From Solobacterium sp. (GTDB taxonomy: Bacteria; Bacillota_I; Bacilli_A; Erysipelotrichales; Erysipelotrichaceae): a stretch of DNA of 64,000 bases. The notes below the pieces were generated by a model. It worked only from the letters and a program-made list of their open reading frames with translations. It ran no database searches and had not been told where the DNA came from. This document shows, one piece after another, positions 17,314 to 25,712 of this stretch; the first letter of the stretch is position 1, and the number at the start of each line of letters is the position of its first letter. Position numbers and translations under genes: made by a program. Location of the stretch: positions 62,001-126,000 of the forward strand of contig JAILLA010000108.1 in assembly GCA_024693325.1 (NCBI GenBank). The letters run 5' to 3'.

Positions 17314-17873
17314 GCACTAAGAAACAGGGTGGCTTCAGCGAGCTTAAAAGAAAATTCTTTGTAGCACTGAAACGCAAGCCGTTTATGATCCCGGAAGTGG
17401 CACTTGTACTCACATTCCTGTATTATGCCATGCATCTGACATATGTATCTGATACAACAGCCAAGATCCAGGGCACAGGCATGGGACTTGCAGGATTCTG
17501 CACAATGCTGTTCTCGATGCTTTCATTCATGTGCTTCATTAACACATTCCAGTATCGTAAGCCGGTCAATAAACCGATGTTTATCGTCATGACAGCTATG
17601 TTCGCGATCATCGCGTTTGCTGACATATACTATCTCAACCAGATCTATGCTGCGCTTCAGCGTCCGGTCAACCCGATCGTTGTTACAATGAACACAGTAT
17701 ATATCGCTTATGCCGAATATTATCTGAGAATACACCTGATCCTTCTCGCAATCACATTTGCCCTGATCCTGCTGCTTCCTGTTTATTCCAAGATGCTGCG
17801 TAAGGTCAAGACATCGATTGAAGTTGAAGACAACGGTTCACTCGGAACGATCGATATTTCCGGCGAAGCATAA
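17310..17873 (+). CDS. small membrane protein of the importer operon (unrecognised family)
   Basis: This is a 187-residue protein of unknown family. A basic N-terminus of about 25 residues is followed by four hydrophobic segments (about 29-47, 59-77, 89-107 and 140-160) and a C-terminal acidic tail. The start codon lies inside the stop of the ATPase gene, so the two products are probably made in step. The basic N-terminus predicts a cytoplasmic N-terminus. A role in the importer is inferred from gene order only. Confidence 0.75.
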   Translation: MSTKKQGGFSELKRKFFVALKRKPFMIPEVALVLTFLYYAMHLTYVSDTTAKIQGTGMGLAGFCTMLFSMLSFMCFINTFQYRKPVNKPMFIVMTAMFAIIAFADIYYLNQIYAALQRPVNPIVVTMNTVYIAYAEYYLRIHLILLAITFALILLLPVYSKMLRKVKTSIEVEDNGSLGTIDISGEA

Positions 17874-17888
17874 GATTCATCATGCAGC

Positions 17889-17921
17889 GGACAGACAGCA
17901 TGGCTTTCTGTCCAATGCTGT
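17889..17921 (+). other. two overlapping intercistronic stems
   Basis: GGACAG (17889-17894) can pair with CTGTCC (17908-17913), and ACAGCAT (17895-17901) with ATGCTGT (17915-17921). The two stems interleave and are probably alternatives. They lie just ahead of the ribosome site of the next membrane-protein gene. Confidence 0.35.
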
Positions 17922-17939
17922 GTGAGCGCAGGAGTATTC

Positions 17940-18569
17940 ATGAGTAAAAAGAACAGAAAACAGGCAGTTAAGCCGGAAGTTGAAAAAGAAACAGATTATT
18001 ATGATCTGAAAAAAGAAGCGATCAAAGCTCTTGCAGAAGCTGATGAATCCAACTCACCGGAAGTTTCGGAAGAGGAGATCAGAAAGTATACATCTGCTAC
18101 GAAGTATACGCTTCCGCAATGGGCAAAGATGCTGCTGATCAAGTTCTGGTTTGCCGGAGCGGTATGTTTCTTCTTTATCTGGGGATTAGGGATCTACATG
18201 GCGGATGTACTGGACATGTTGGTCGTTACAGGTATTGCCATGGGAATCGTTACCGATCTTCTGACAAATAACGCGCTGCGTTTCATGGAAAAGACACGCG
18301 GTGAGAATGAACGTTTCATTATGGTAACGAAGCGGGGATATATCAGTTTTATATTAAACATTCTGTATTCCTGCTTTGTTCTGTTCTTTGTCTACATGCT
18401 TTACTCATTCATTAACGGTGCAATTGCATCAGCTACCAATCAGCCGGACCGGGTCGTACTCGGTGTAGAGCCGATTCTGTTCGGAGCCTTCTATCTTGCA
18501 TTTGATCTTCTGTTCATTGAGATCAAGCATTTTATCACAGATAGATTTATCAACACAAAAAAAGCATGA
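17940..18569 (+). CDS. small membrane protein of the importer operon (unrecognised family)
   Basis: This is a 209-residue protein of unknown family. A long charged N-terminal region (about 68 residues, rich in Lys and Glu) is followed by four hydrophobic segments near 68-90, 92-108, 133-155 and 173-192. AGGAG five bases before the ATG at 17940 decides the start; a GTG at 17922 lacks a site. It follows the 17310 gene after 66 bases that can form alternative hairpins, and precedes the GH28 gene by 12 bases. Gene order ties it to the importer; function is unknown. Confidence 0.75.
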   Translation: MSKKNRKQAVKPEVEKETDYYDLKKEAIKALAEADESNSPEVSEEEIRKYTSATKYTLPQWAKMLLIKFWFAGAVCFFFIWGLGIYMADVLDMLVVTGIAMGIVTDLLTNNALRFMEKTRGENERFIMVTKRGYISFILNILYSCFVLFFVYMLYSFINGAIASATNQPDRVVLGVEPILFGAFYLAFDLLFIEIKHFITDRFINTKKA

Positions 18570-18581
18570 TGAGGTAACTGT

Positions 18582-20138
18582 ATGATTAAAACTCTGTACA
18601 AAGGAAGCAGTTCTGCCTGTTTCGAAATTCAAAATCATTCACCGTATTACAGTCCTGAGGAATATTCCGTCAGGCTGGCAGGGCGTGAGATCTATCACGG
18701 ACATGAGAATGTATTTTCGGTCTTTGAACTGAAACCTGATACTGATTACGAGCTGAGTGTTTGTTTTGCCGACACAGAGGAAACTGTCAGTTTCCGGACG
18801 GAATCGGAAAGCTGCTGCATTGATGTCCGCAGTTTCGGCGCTGTAGGTGATGGTGTACACGAAGACACCATTGCGATCCAGACAGCGATCAATATGATTC
18901 CGGAAAAAGGACGTCTTTACTTCCCTGAGGGTACATATCTTACACTGCCCTTAACACTCAGAAGTCATATTACGATCGAACTGAGTGAAAAAGCTGTGCT
19001 GCTTGGATCAACAGATCGTGAAAGGTATCCGATCATTCCGGCTGTCATTGCAGACATGGACGGAAAAGAAATACCTTTTGCCGGATTTGAAGGTATCGAG
19101 CAGGACGCATATCAGTCATTAATTCAAGGATCTTATGTCAGCGATATCCGGATCGTCGGCAAAGGCAGGATCGACGGAAACGGTCAGAACGGAGACTGGT
19201 GGAAAAACTTCAATGAATTCCCGGCAAAACGTCCCCGTGCGGTATTCCTGAACCGCTGCCAGAATGTAACACTTCATGGTGTTACTGTAGCCAACAGCGC
19301 GTCCTGGCATATACATCCTTATTTTTCACAGAATATCTCGCTGCTGGACTGCTCGGTTTCAGCACCGAAAGTATCGCCCAATACAGATGCAATCGATCCG
19401 GAGAGCTGTGACTATGTCGATATTATCGGCTGCAAGTTCTCAGTAGGAGATGACTGCATTGCTGTCAAATCCGGCAAAATCGATATGGCAATGAAATATC
19501 ATGTGCCGGCAGATCACCATACGATCAGAAACTGCCTGATGCAGTTCGGACATGGCGCGCTGACACTGGGAAGCGAACTGTCTGCAGGAATCAGGAATGT
19601 GTCCGTAACACAGTGCCTGTTCCGTGAAACAGACCGCGGCCTGCGCATCAAGTCAAGAAGAGGCAGAGGCAAGGAAAGCGTCATTACCGATGTTCTGTTT
19701 GACAATATCCGTATGGAAAAGGTCAAGACTCCGATCGTCATCAATATGTGGTACAACTGCGTAGATCCTGACAGATATACAGAGTATGTCTGGAGCAGGG
19801 AACATCTGCCGATCGACGATCGTACACCTCATCTGGGACTGTTTGAGTTCAAGAATATGGAATGTGTCGATGCTGAAGTTGCAGCCTGCTATATTGACGG
19901 ACTGCCTGAAAGCCCGATCGACCGTGTCGAACTGGAAAACGTTTCTGTATCATTTGCCTCTGATGCAAAGCCGGGAGTACCTGCTATGCAGAACTTTGCG
20001 GAAGAACGCTGCCGTCTGGGTATCTACCTGGACAATGTCAGAGAGATCTCTGTAAAGAATGTCCGGCTGAGCGGAGTTGTCGGTGAATCCCTGATAGCAG
20101 ATCATTATGAAAAAATCACCACGGAGGGATTTGAATAA
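18582..20138 (+). CDS. GH28 polygalacturonase-type glycosidase, cytoplasmic
   Basis: The enzyme hydrolyses galacturonate linkages, probably from oligomer ends. The 518-residue protein has an N-terminal fibronectin-III-like segment of about 80 residues and a beta-helix. All GH28 landmarks are present: NTD with Asp269, the Asp290-Asp291 pair in GDDCIAVKSG, GHG with His324, and RIK with Arg355 and Lys357. No signal peptide is visible, so it should act on imported substrate. The stop overlaps the GH105 start by one base (TAATG). Rhamnogalacturonan or xylogalacturonan specificity cannot be excluded. Confidence 0.93.
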   Translation: MIKTLYKGSSSACFEIQNHSPYYSPEEYSVRLAGREIYHGHENVFSVFELKPDTDYELSVCFADTEETVSFRTESESCCIDVRSFGAVGDGVHEDTIAIQTAINMIPEKGRLYFPEGTYLTLPLTLRSHITIELSEKAVLLGSTDRERYPIIPAVIADMDGKEIPFAGFEGIEQDAYQSLIQGSYVSDIRIVGKGRIDGNGQNGDWWKNFNEFPAKRPRAVFLNRCQNVTLHGVTVANSASWHIHPYFSQNISLLDCSVSAPKVSPNTDAIDPESCDYVDIIGCKFSVGDDCIAVKSGKIDMAMKYHVPADHHTIRNCLMQFGHGALTLGSELSAGIRNVSVTQCLFRETDRGLRIKSRRGRGKESVITDVLFDNIRMEKVKTPIVINMWYNCVDPDRYTEYVWSREHLPIDDRTPHLGLFEFKNMECVDAEVAACYIDGLPESPIDRVELENVSVSFASDAKPGVPAMQNFAEERCRLGIYLDNVREISVKNVRLSGVVGESLIADHYEKITTEGFE

Positions 20139-21289
20139 TGGAAGACTATGGAAAGTTTGATGCCTTTGTACTTCGCCTGGTTGAAGAGTCCACACCTGAA
20201 AGAACGATGTGGAACCTCGAAAAACTGAGAGAAGGAAAAAAGGGAACCTGGAACTATATTGATGGCTGCATGCTCACAGCATTGATGGAAATGACAAGGA
20301 TCACAGGAGATCCGCGTTACGCAGACTTTGCTGAGACAGTTGCTGACTATTATGTTCAGGAAGACGGAACGATCCTCACATTGGAGCCTGATAAGGCAAA
20401 CCTTGATGACATCAATGAAGGAAGAGTCCTGTTTGAACTGCACAGAAAAACAGGAAAAGAAAAATACCGTCTTGCAGCAGACCTGCTCCATAGGATGCTT
20501 GAGGCACAGCCGAGAACATATGAAGGCAATTTCTGGCACAAGGCGATCTATCCCAATCAGGTATGGCTTGATGGGATCTATATGGCTCAGCCGTTCTATG
20601 CTATGTATGAAAAATACTTCGGAACGGGTGACTACAGCGATATCGTCAATCAGATCAAAAATGTACACAAACGCATGTACTCGGAAGACAAGGGATTGTA
20701 TTTCCATGGGTATGATGCGTCGAAAAAAGCGTTCTGGGCAGATCCTGAAACAGGATGCTCAAAGAACTTCTGGCTCAGATCACTTGGCTGGTTCATGGTT
20801 GCCCTGGCAGACCTCGCAGAGATCCTGCCGGACGGAGAACAGATAGACCAGCTGATCCCGATCTTTAAAGAGCTGATGGAAAATATGCGCAGATATGCCG
20901 ACGAAGAGACCGGCATGTACTGGCAGGTACCGGATCAGCCGGGAAGAGAAGGCAATTATCTTGAAACAAGCGGAAGCGCTATGGCTGCCTACGCTATGCT
21001 GAAGGGTGCCCGTCTCGGTATCCTGACGGAAGATTATGCTGAAGCCGGTGAAAAGACATTCAACGGGATCGTAGACAAATATCTGACATTTACCGAAACA
21101 GGCATTGATCTGGGAGGTATCTGTCTGGTAGCAGGCCTTGGTCCTGAGAACAATCGGAGACGTGACGGTTCTTATGAATACTATATTTCGGAACCGGTCG
21201 TAGAAAACGATGCGAAAGGCGTTGCTCCGCTGATCCTTGCTTATACAGAGATCAAGCACAAACAGACATTATCGGAGAAAGAAGCATGA
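20138..21289 (+). CDS. GH105 unsaturated (rhamno)galacturonyl hydrolase
   Basis: This enzyme removes the 4,5-unsaturated uronic acid from the non-reducing end of lyase products, giving the substrate that KduI/KduD lead to KDG. The 383-residue protein is an (alpha/alpha)6 barrel with the family motif NQVWLDGIYM, whose Asp is the expected catalytic residue, and SKNFWLRSLGW and LETSGSAMAAYA further on. It is cytoplasmic and overlaps both GH28 and the following AraC gene. Its presence implies that lyase-cut, unsaturated oligomers are among the imported substrates, although no lyase gene is in the window. Confidence 0.93.
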   Translation: MEDYGKFDAFVLRLVEESTPERTMWNLEKLREGKKGTWNYIDGCMLTALMEMTRITGDPRYADFAETVADYYVQEDGTILTLEPDKANLDDINEGRVLFELHRKTGKEKYRLAADLLHRMLEAQPRTYEGNFWHKAIYPNQVWLDGIYMAQPFYAMYEKYFGTGDYSDIVNQIKNVHKRMYSEDKGLYFHGYDASKKAFWADPETGCSKNFWLRSLGWFMVALADLAEILPDGEQIDQLIPIFKELMENMRRYADEETGMYWQVPDQPGREGNYLETSGSAMAAYAMLKGARLGILTEDYAEAGEKTFNGIVDKYLTFTETGIDLGGICLVAGLGPENNRRRDGSYEYYISEPVVENDAKGVAPLILAYTEIKHKQTLSEKEA

Positions 21290-22062
21290 ATGACATCATT
21301 TATGTCGGCAAGCACACTATAACCTATAATGTCACGAAACATATCCACAACAACTGGGAACTCATCTATTGCACAAGCGGAAAAGGGGAAATCATTTTTC
21401 ACAACAGGTCACTTCCATATGAGGAAGACAGCGTAGCCTTGATTCCTCCGAAGGAACCGCATATCAACTACGGTGAAGAAGGATTTACCAATATTCATGT
21501 AATTCTCGATGATCCGTCATTCAATGTGACAGAAGGAACTGTTATATCCGGACTGACCAATGGTTTTCTCCGCGATGCATTCGCTGCAGCGTTCTACTAT
21601 TATTCAACAACAGAGCCTGAGAGCAATGCGCTGCTGCCAATCTATGGAACCTTGATCGGTACTCTGATCGAATCAATGGTTACAGAAGGCACTGAGCATA
21701 ACAGTGTGGTTACTCAGATCGTTGATATCATCCTGAAAAACTATCCTGATGCGAATTTTGACCTGAACGCTTGCCTGGAGTCATTCTCATTCAGTACTGA
21801 ATATCTCAAAAGAGTGTTCAAGCAGGAACTCGGGATGACACCAAGGCAGTATCTGATGGAGAGACGCCTCGAAAATGCCGCAAGGAGTCTTGCAATCGGC
21901 GGTGAAAACCACAACATTTCACAGATCACAAGACAGTGCGGTTTCAGTGATCCTCTGTATTTCTCTAAACTGTTCAAAAAAAGATACGGAGTTTCTCCGA
22001 AGAATTATTCGCAGAAACAGCCGTTGGTTGCTGATTCAGACAGCACCAAAATATATCTGTAA
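21286..22062 (+). CDS. AraC family transcriptional regulator (pectin operon candidate)
   Basis: This is a 258-residue protein with a cupin-type N-terminal sensor (HIHNNWELIYCTSGKGEI, then LIPPKEPHINY) and a C-terminal AraC DNA-binding domain ending CGFSDPLYFSKLFKKRYG and SPKNY. It starts within the GH105 stop (ATGA), so it is expressed with the operon it may control. Its likely effector is an oligogalacturonide or a uronate intermediate; this is inferred from location. Confidence 0.9.
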   Translation: MNDIIYVGKHTITYNVTKHIHNNWELIYCTSGKGEIIFHNRSLPYEEDSVALIPPKEPHINYGEEGFTNIHVILDDPSFNVTEGTVISGLTNGFLRDAFAAAFYYYSTTEPESNALLPIYGTLIGTLIESMVTEGTEHNSVVTQIVDIILKNYPDANFDLNACLESFSFSTEYLKRVFKQELGMTPRQYLMERRLENAARSLAIGGENHNISQITRQCGFSDPLYFSKLFKKRYGVSPKNYSQKQPLVADSDSTKIYL

Positions 22063-22113
22063 AAGGGTTATTCCCTTTAGGTCATACATACATACGCTAG
22101 GAGGCGATATTCT

Positions 22114-23193
22114 ATGGCATACATAACTCTGAAAAACATCAATAAGATTTATCCGAACGGTTATCATGCTGTTCATGATTTTAACCTGGAAATCGACAAG
22201 GGTGAATTCATCGTATTTGTCGGACCTTCCGGCTGCGGAAAGTCCACAACACTGCGAATGATCGCCGGCCTTGAAGATATTTCCAATGGTGACTTCCTGA
22301 TCAACGGGAACCGTGCAAATGAACTCGGTCCGCGTGAACGTGAGGTAGCAATGGTCTTCCAGAGCTATGCTCTGTATCCTCAGATGACAGTTTTCGATAA
22401 TATCGCCTTTGGACTGACTCTGCAGGGTGTTGACGAGGAAGTGATCGAGGAAAAGGTTAAGAAGACAGCAGCTATCCTTGGTCTGACAGATTATCTGGAT
22501 CGTCTGCCGAGAGCACTTTCAGGCGGACAGCGTCAGCGTGTTGCGATCGGCCGTGCGATCATCCGTAAAGTAGGTATCTTCCTGATGGACGAACCTCTGT
22601 CAAACCTGGACGCAAAGCAGCGTGTTACCATGCGTTCTGAAATCGCTCAGATCCACCGTGAAACAGGCGCTACAACGATTTACGTAACCCACGACCAGAC
22701 AGAAGCTATGACGCTCGCTGACAGGATCGTTGTTATGAAAGACGGATATGTACAGCAGATCGGTACACCGTATGACCTGTATTTCAATCCCGTCAATGTA
22801 TTCGTAGGCGGCTTTATCGGAGAACCTCCGATGAACTTCATCCGCGGTACAGTAGAAGGCGGAAAGATCAGCTTCGGCGACAACAAGATCGATCTTACAA
22901 AGAAACTTGGCGCAGCTGCGGCAGATTATGAAGGAAAGGGAATCATCTTTGGTTTCCGTCCTGAATCCATTGAACTCGGTAAGAAAGACAACGCATATCA
23001 GCTCGTTGCAAATGTTGAACTGACAGAAATGCTCGGTGACAATACGAACATCTACATTACTGCCGGAGAAGACAAAGCGATCCTGAAAGTTGATCCGCAC
23101 GATACACCGGAAATCGACGAAGATATCACATTCTCCATTCCGCTTGAAAATGTTTATCTGTTCGATGCTGAAACAGAACTCAGGATTAAGTAA
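22114..23193 (+). CDS. sugar ABC importer ATPase (MsmX/UgpC type), second copy
   Basis: This is a second complete ATPase of the same family, 359 residues. It has Walker A GPSGCGKSTT, QSYALYPQMTVFDN, signature LSGGQRQRVAIGR, Walker B IFLMDEPLSNLD and YVTHDQTEAMT. A strong AGGAGG site precedes the ATG. It is closer to the standard MsmX pattern than the 16237 copy. No second set of permeases is present, so either both serve the one importer or this copy is a shared ATPase for other sugar importers in the genome, as MsmX is in Bacillus. Confidence 0.94.
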   Translation: MAYITLKNINKIYPNGYHAVHDFNLEIDKGEFIVFVGPSGCGKSTTLRMIAGLEDISNGDFLINGNRANELGPREREVAMVFQSYALYPQMTVFDNIAFGLTLQGVDEEVIEEKVKKTAAILGLTDYLDRLPRALSGGQRQRVAIGRAIIRKVGIFLMDEPLSNLDAKQRVTMRSEIAQIHRETGATTIYVTHDQTEAMTLADRIVVMKDGYVQQIGTPYDLYFNPVNVFVGGFIGEPPMNFIRGTVEGGKISFGDNKIDLTKKLGAAAADYEGKGIIFGFRPESIELGKKDNAYQLVANVELTEMLGDNTNIYITAGEDKAILKVDPHDTPEIDEDITFSIPLENVYLFDAETELRIK

Positions 23194-23205
23194 AGGAGAA
23201 ACATT

Positions 23206-24048
23206 ATGGATATTCGTTATTCCGCAAGCCCGAATGATGTTAAGCGCTATACAACAGAAGAACTGAGAAAAGAATTTCTGATCACAGATCTTTATGTTCC
23301 GGATACTGTAAAAGCTACATATTCACACGTTGACAGAATGGTGATTCTCGGAATCATGCCTGTTAACGAAAAGGTATCGATCGACAAAGGTATCGATATC
23401 TGGGCTAATTTCGGTACCGGTTATTTCCTGGAACGCCGTGAAGCAGGTGTATTCAATCTCGGCGGCAAAGGCGCGATCACAGCAGACGGCGTCCGCTATG
23501 AAATGGTATATGAAGACTGCCTCTATATTTCCAAAGGTGTAAAGGAAGTCTACTTTGAGAGTGAAGATCCGCAGAACCCTGCAAAGTTCTATCTTGCATC
23601 GACACCTGCGCATAAAGCATGCAAAACAACATTCCTCTCATTTGAAAATGCCAATCATCGTCCTACCGGTGATGAAAAATTTGCTAACAAGCGTGTCATC
23701 AACCAGTTCATCCATCCGGATGTCCTGGAGACATGCCAGCTTTCCATGGGCCTGACACAGCTGGCAGAAGGCAGTGTATGGAATACAATGCCCAGCCACA
23801 CTCATGAACGCCGCATGGAAGTATATACATATTTCGAGATTCCCGAAGATCAAGCAGTTATCCATCTGATGGGTCAGCCGAAGGAAACAAGACATCTTGT
23901 TATGAACAACTTTGATGCTGTTATTTCTCCTTCATGGTCGATCCACAGCGGATGCGGTACATCTAACTATACATTCATCTGGGCAATGGGCGGAGAAAAC
24001 CTGGCCTTCGATGATATGGATAACTTAAAACCGAATGAGCTTTTATAG
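23206..24048 (+). CDS. kduI: 5-dehydro-4-deoxy-D-glucuronate isomerase
   Basis: KduI converts 5-keto-4-deoxyuronate, formed from unsaturated uronates, to 2,5-diketo-3-deoxygluconate. The 280-residue cupin protein has the family N-terminus (MDIRYSASPNDVKRYTTEEL) and the metal-binding cluster MPSHTHERRMEVYTYF, followed by SIHSGCGTSNYTFIW. AAAGGAG precedes the ATG. It is followed by kduD with which it forms a two-step route to KDG, and it complements the GH105 hydrolase upstream. Confidence 0.97.
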   Translation: MDIRYSASPNDVKRYTTEELRKEFLITDLYVPDTVKATYSHVDRMVILGIMPVNEKVSIDKGIDIWANFGTGYFLERREAGVFNLGGKGAITADGVRYEMVYEDCLYISKGVKEVYFESEDPQNPAKFYLASTPAHKACKTTFLSFENANHRPTGDEKFANKRVINQFIHPDVLETCQLSMGLTQLAEGSVWNTMPSHTHERRMEVYTYFEIPEDQAVIHLMGQPKETRHLVMNNFDAVISPSWSIHSGCGTSNYTFIWAMGGENLAFDDMDNLKPNELL

Positions 24049-24060
24049 GAGATGATAGAT

Positions 24061-24861
24061 ATGGAAATGAATGCATTCCGCCTTGACGGCAAAGTTGCTC
24101 TGATTACAGGTGCAGTTTACGGAATCGGTTTTGCGATCGCTGAAGCATATGCTGCAGCAGGCGCAAAGATCATCTTTAACTGCCTGAATGAAGAGACAAA
24201 AAACAAAGCACTGGATTCCTACCATGAAAAAGGTATTGATGCTGTCGGATATGTTGCTGACGTAACAAAAGAAGACGAGATCAATGCGATGGTAGCAGAC
24301 ATTGAAGAGAAATACGGCGGAGTTGATATCCTTGTCAACAATGCAGGTATTATCAAGCGTATTCCGATGACTGAGATGTCAGCTGCAGATTTCCGTGCAG
24401 TTATTGACGTAGACCTGAACGCTCCGTTCATCGTTTCAAAGGCAGTCATTCCCGGAATGATCAAAAAGGGTCATGGCAAGATCATTAACATCTGCTCCAT
24501 GATGAGCGAACTCGGAAGAGAAACAGTTTCTGCATATGCAGCTGCTAAGGGCGGCCTGAAGATGCTGACAAGAAATATCTGCTCTGAATATGGTGAATAC
24601 AATATCCAGTGCAACGGCATCGGCCCCGGCTACATTGCTACACCGCAGACAGCTCCGTTAAGAGAGCGTCAGCCTGACGGATCCAGACATCCGTTCGACC
24701 AGTTCATCGTTGCTAAGACACCGGCTGCCAGATGGGGCACTCCGGAAGACCTCCAGGGTCCTGCAGTATTCCTTGCAAGTGACGCTTCCAACTTCGTAAA
24801 CGGACATATCCTTTACGTTGATGGCGGTATCCTGGCATACATCGGAAAACAGCCGCAATGA
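24061..24861 (+). CDS. kduD: 2-dehydro-3-deoxy-D-gluconate 5-dehydrogenase
   Basis: KduD reduces 2,5-diketo-3-deoxygluconate to KDG with NAD(P)H. The 266-residue short-chain dehydrogenase has ITGAVYGIG for nucleotide binding, DILVNNAGI, ICSMM around the Ser, and YAAAK as the catalytic Tyr/Lys. The ATG at 24061 is chosen because AGGAG lies 9 bases upstream; ATG 24052 would sit on that site. The stop overlaps the esterase gene as ATGA. Confidence 0.94.
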   Translation: MEMNAFRLDGKVALITGAVYGIGFAIAEAYAAAGAKIIFNCLNEETKNKALDSYHEKGIDAVGYVADVTKEDEINAMVADIEEKYGGVDILVNNAGIIKRIPMTEMSAADFRAVIDVDLNAPFIVSKAVIPGMIKKGHGKIINICSMMSELGRETVSAYAAAKGGLKMLTRNICSEYGEYNIQCNGIGPGYIATPQTAPLRERQPDGSRHPFDQFIVAKTPAARWGTPEDLQGPAVFLASDASNFVNGHILYVDGGILAYIGKQPQ

Positions 24862-25637
24862 AACTGATCAGCTTCCATGCAGGAGAAGCGGAAGTCCGCG
24901 GTATTCTGCAGGATGATTACGAAACACTGAAAGCACATAAGGTCCGTCCGGCAGTGATCATCTGCCCGGGCGGAGCTTATCAGTGGCGTTCACCGCGTGA
25001 AAAGGATCCGGTAGCACTTGAATTCCTGTCAATGGGTTATCAGGCGTTTATCCTGGAATATACATGCGGTGAAAAAGCTTCCGGTTTCCGTCCGCTGAGA
25101 CAGCTGGCGGAAGCTGTTAAAACAGTCAGAAACCGTGCGGAAGAATGGCATATCGATCCTCAAAAGATCGCTGTACTCGGATTCTCGGCAGGCGGGCATC
25201 TTGCGGCAAGTCTTGGGACATTCTGGAATGATCCGGAACTGGACCTGGGAAAAGACAGCAGACCCGACGCAATGATCCTGTGTTATCCGGTTATCAGTAC
25301 CAAAGAATTCGCACATGAAGAATCAGTCAGATGGGTAACAGGAAACGATCCTGCTATGAAAGAAAAAATGCATCTTCCGGACCATGTTACCTCTGATTTT
25401 CCGCCGACATTTATGTGGCACGGCGGCGAAGATGCAAGTGTTCCTGTTGAAAACAGTCTGATGCTGGCTGTCAGACTGAAGGAATGCAAAGTGCCGCTGG
25501 AGTATCATCTTTTTGAAACAGGCGTACATGGAATATCCACATGCACGCAGGAGGTTGAAACACCTGAAGAGTCATGTCGTCAGTGGGTTTCCCTCTGCAG
25601 AATGTGGATCAACCGTCGATTTAATTACGTACCCTGA
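24858..25637 (+). CDS. alpha/beta-hydrolase, probable carbohydrate esterase
   Basis: This 259-residue serine hydrolase has the nucleophile elbow GFSAGGH, an oxyanion GGAY motif near residue 40 (CPGGAYQW), an Asp in HGGEDASVP and a C-terminal His in ETGVHG. The pattern matches the acetyl/xylan esterase-like (BD-FAE) group. No signal peptide is seen, so it probably deacetylates imported pectin or xylan fragments in the cytoplasm. It is coupled to kduD by a 4-base overlap. The end of the gene overlaps a possible conditional terminator (25625-25675). Confidence 0.85.
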   Translation: MKLISFHAGEAEVRGILQDDYETLKAHKVRPAVIICPGGAYQWRSPREKDPVALEFLSMGYQAFILEYTCGEKASGFRPLRQLAEAVKTVRNRAEEWHIDPQKIAVLGFSAGGHLAASLGTFWNDPELDLGKDSRPDAMILCYPVISTKEFAHEESVRWVTGNDPAMKEKMHLPDHVTSDFPPTFMWHGGEDASVPVENSLMLAVRLKECKVPLEYHLFETGVHGISTCTQEVETPEESCRQWVSLCRMWINRRFNYVP

Positions 25638-25675
25638 ACATGCAAGTGAAGGTACGTAAGTATCTTCACTTTTTC
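25625..25675 (+). terminator. possible conditional terminator between esterase and uxaB
   Basis: AAGTGAAG (25644-25651) pairs with CTTCACTT (25664-25671) and is followed by TTTC, making a terminator. A competing 9-bp stem, TTACGTACC (25625-25633) with GGTACGTAA (25651-25659), uses the same region. The competing stem includes the last ten bases up to the esterase stop codon, so a ribosome finishing the esterase would disrupt it. Confidence 0.5.
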
Positions 25676-25712
25676 TGATATGAATGAACGGAAATGAAAG
25701 GAGAATTCTATC

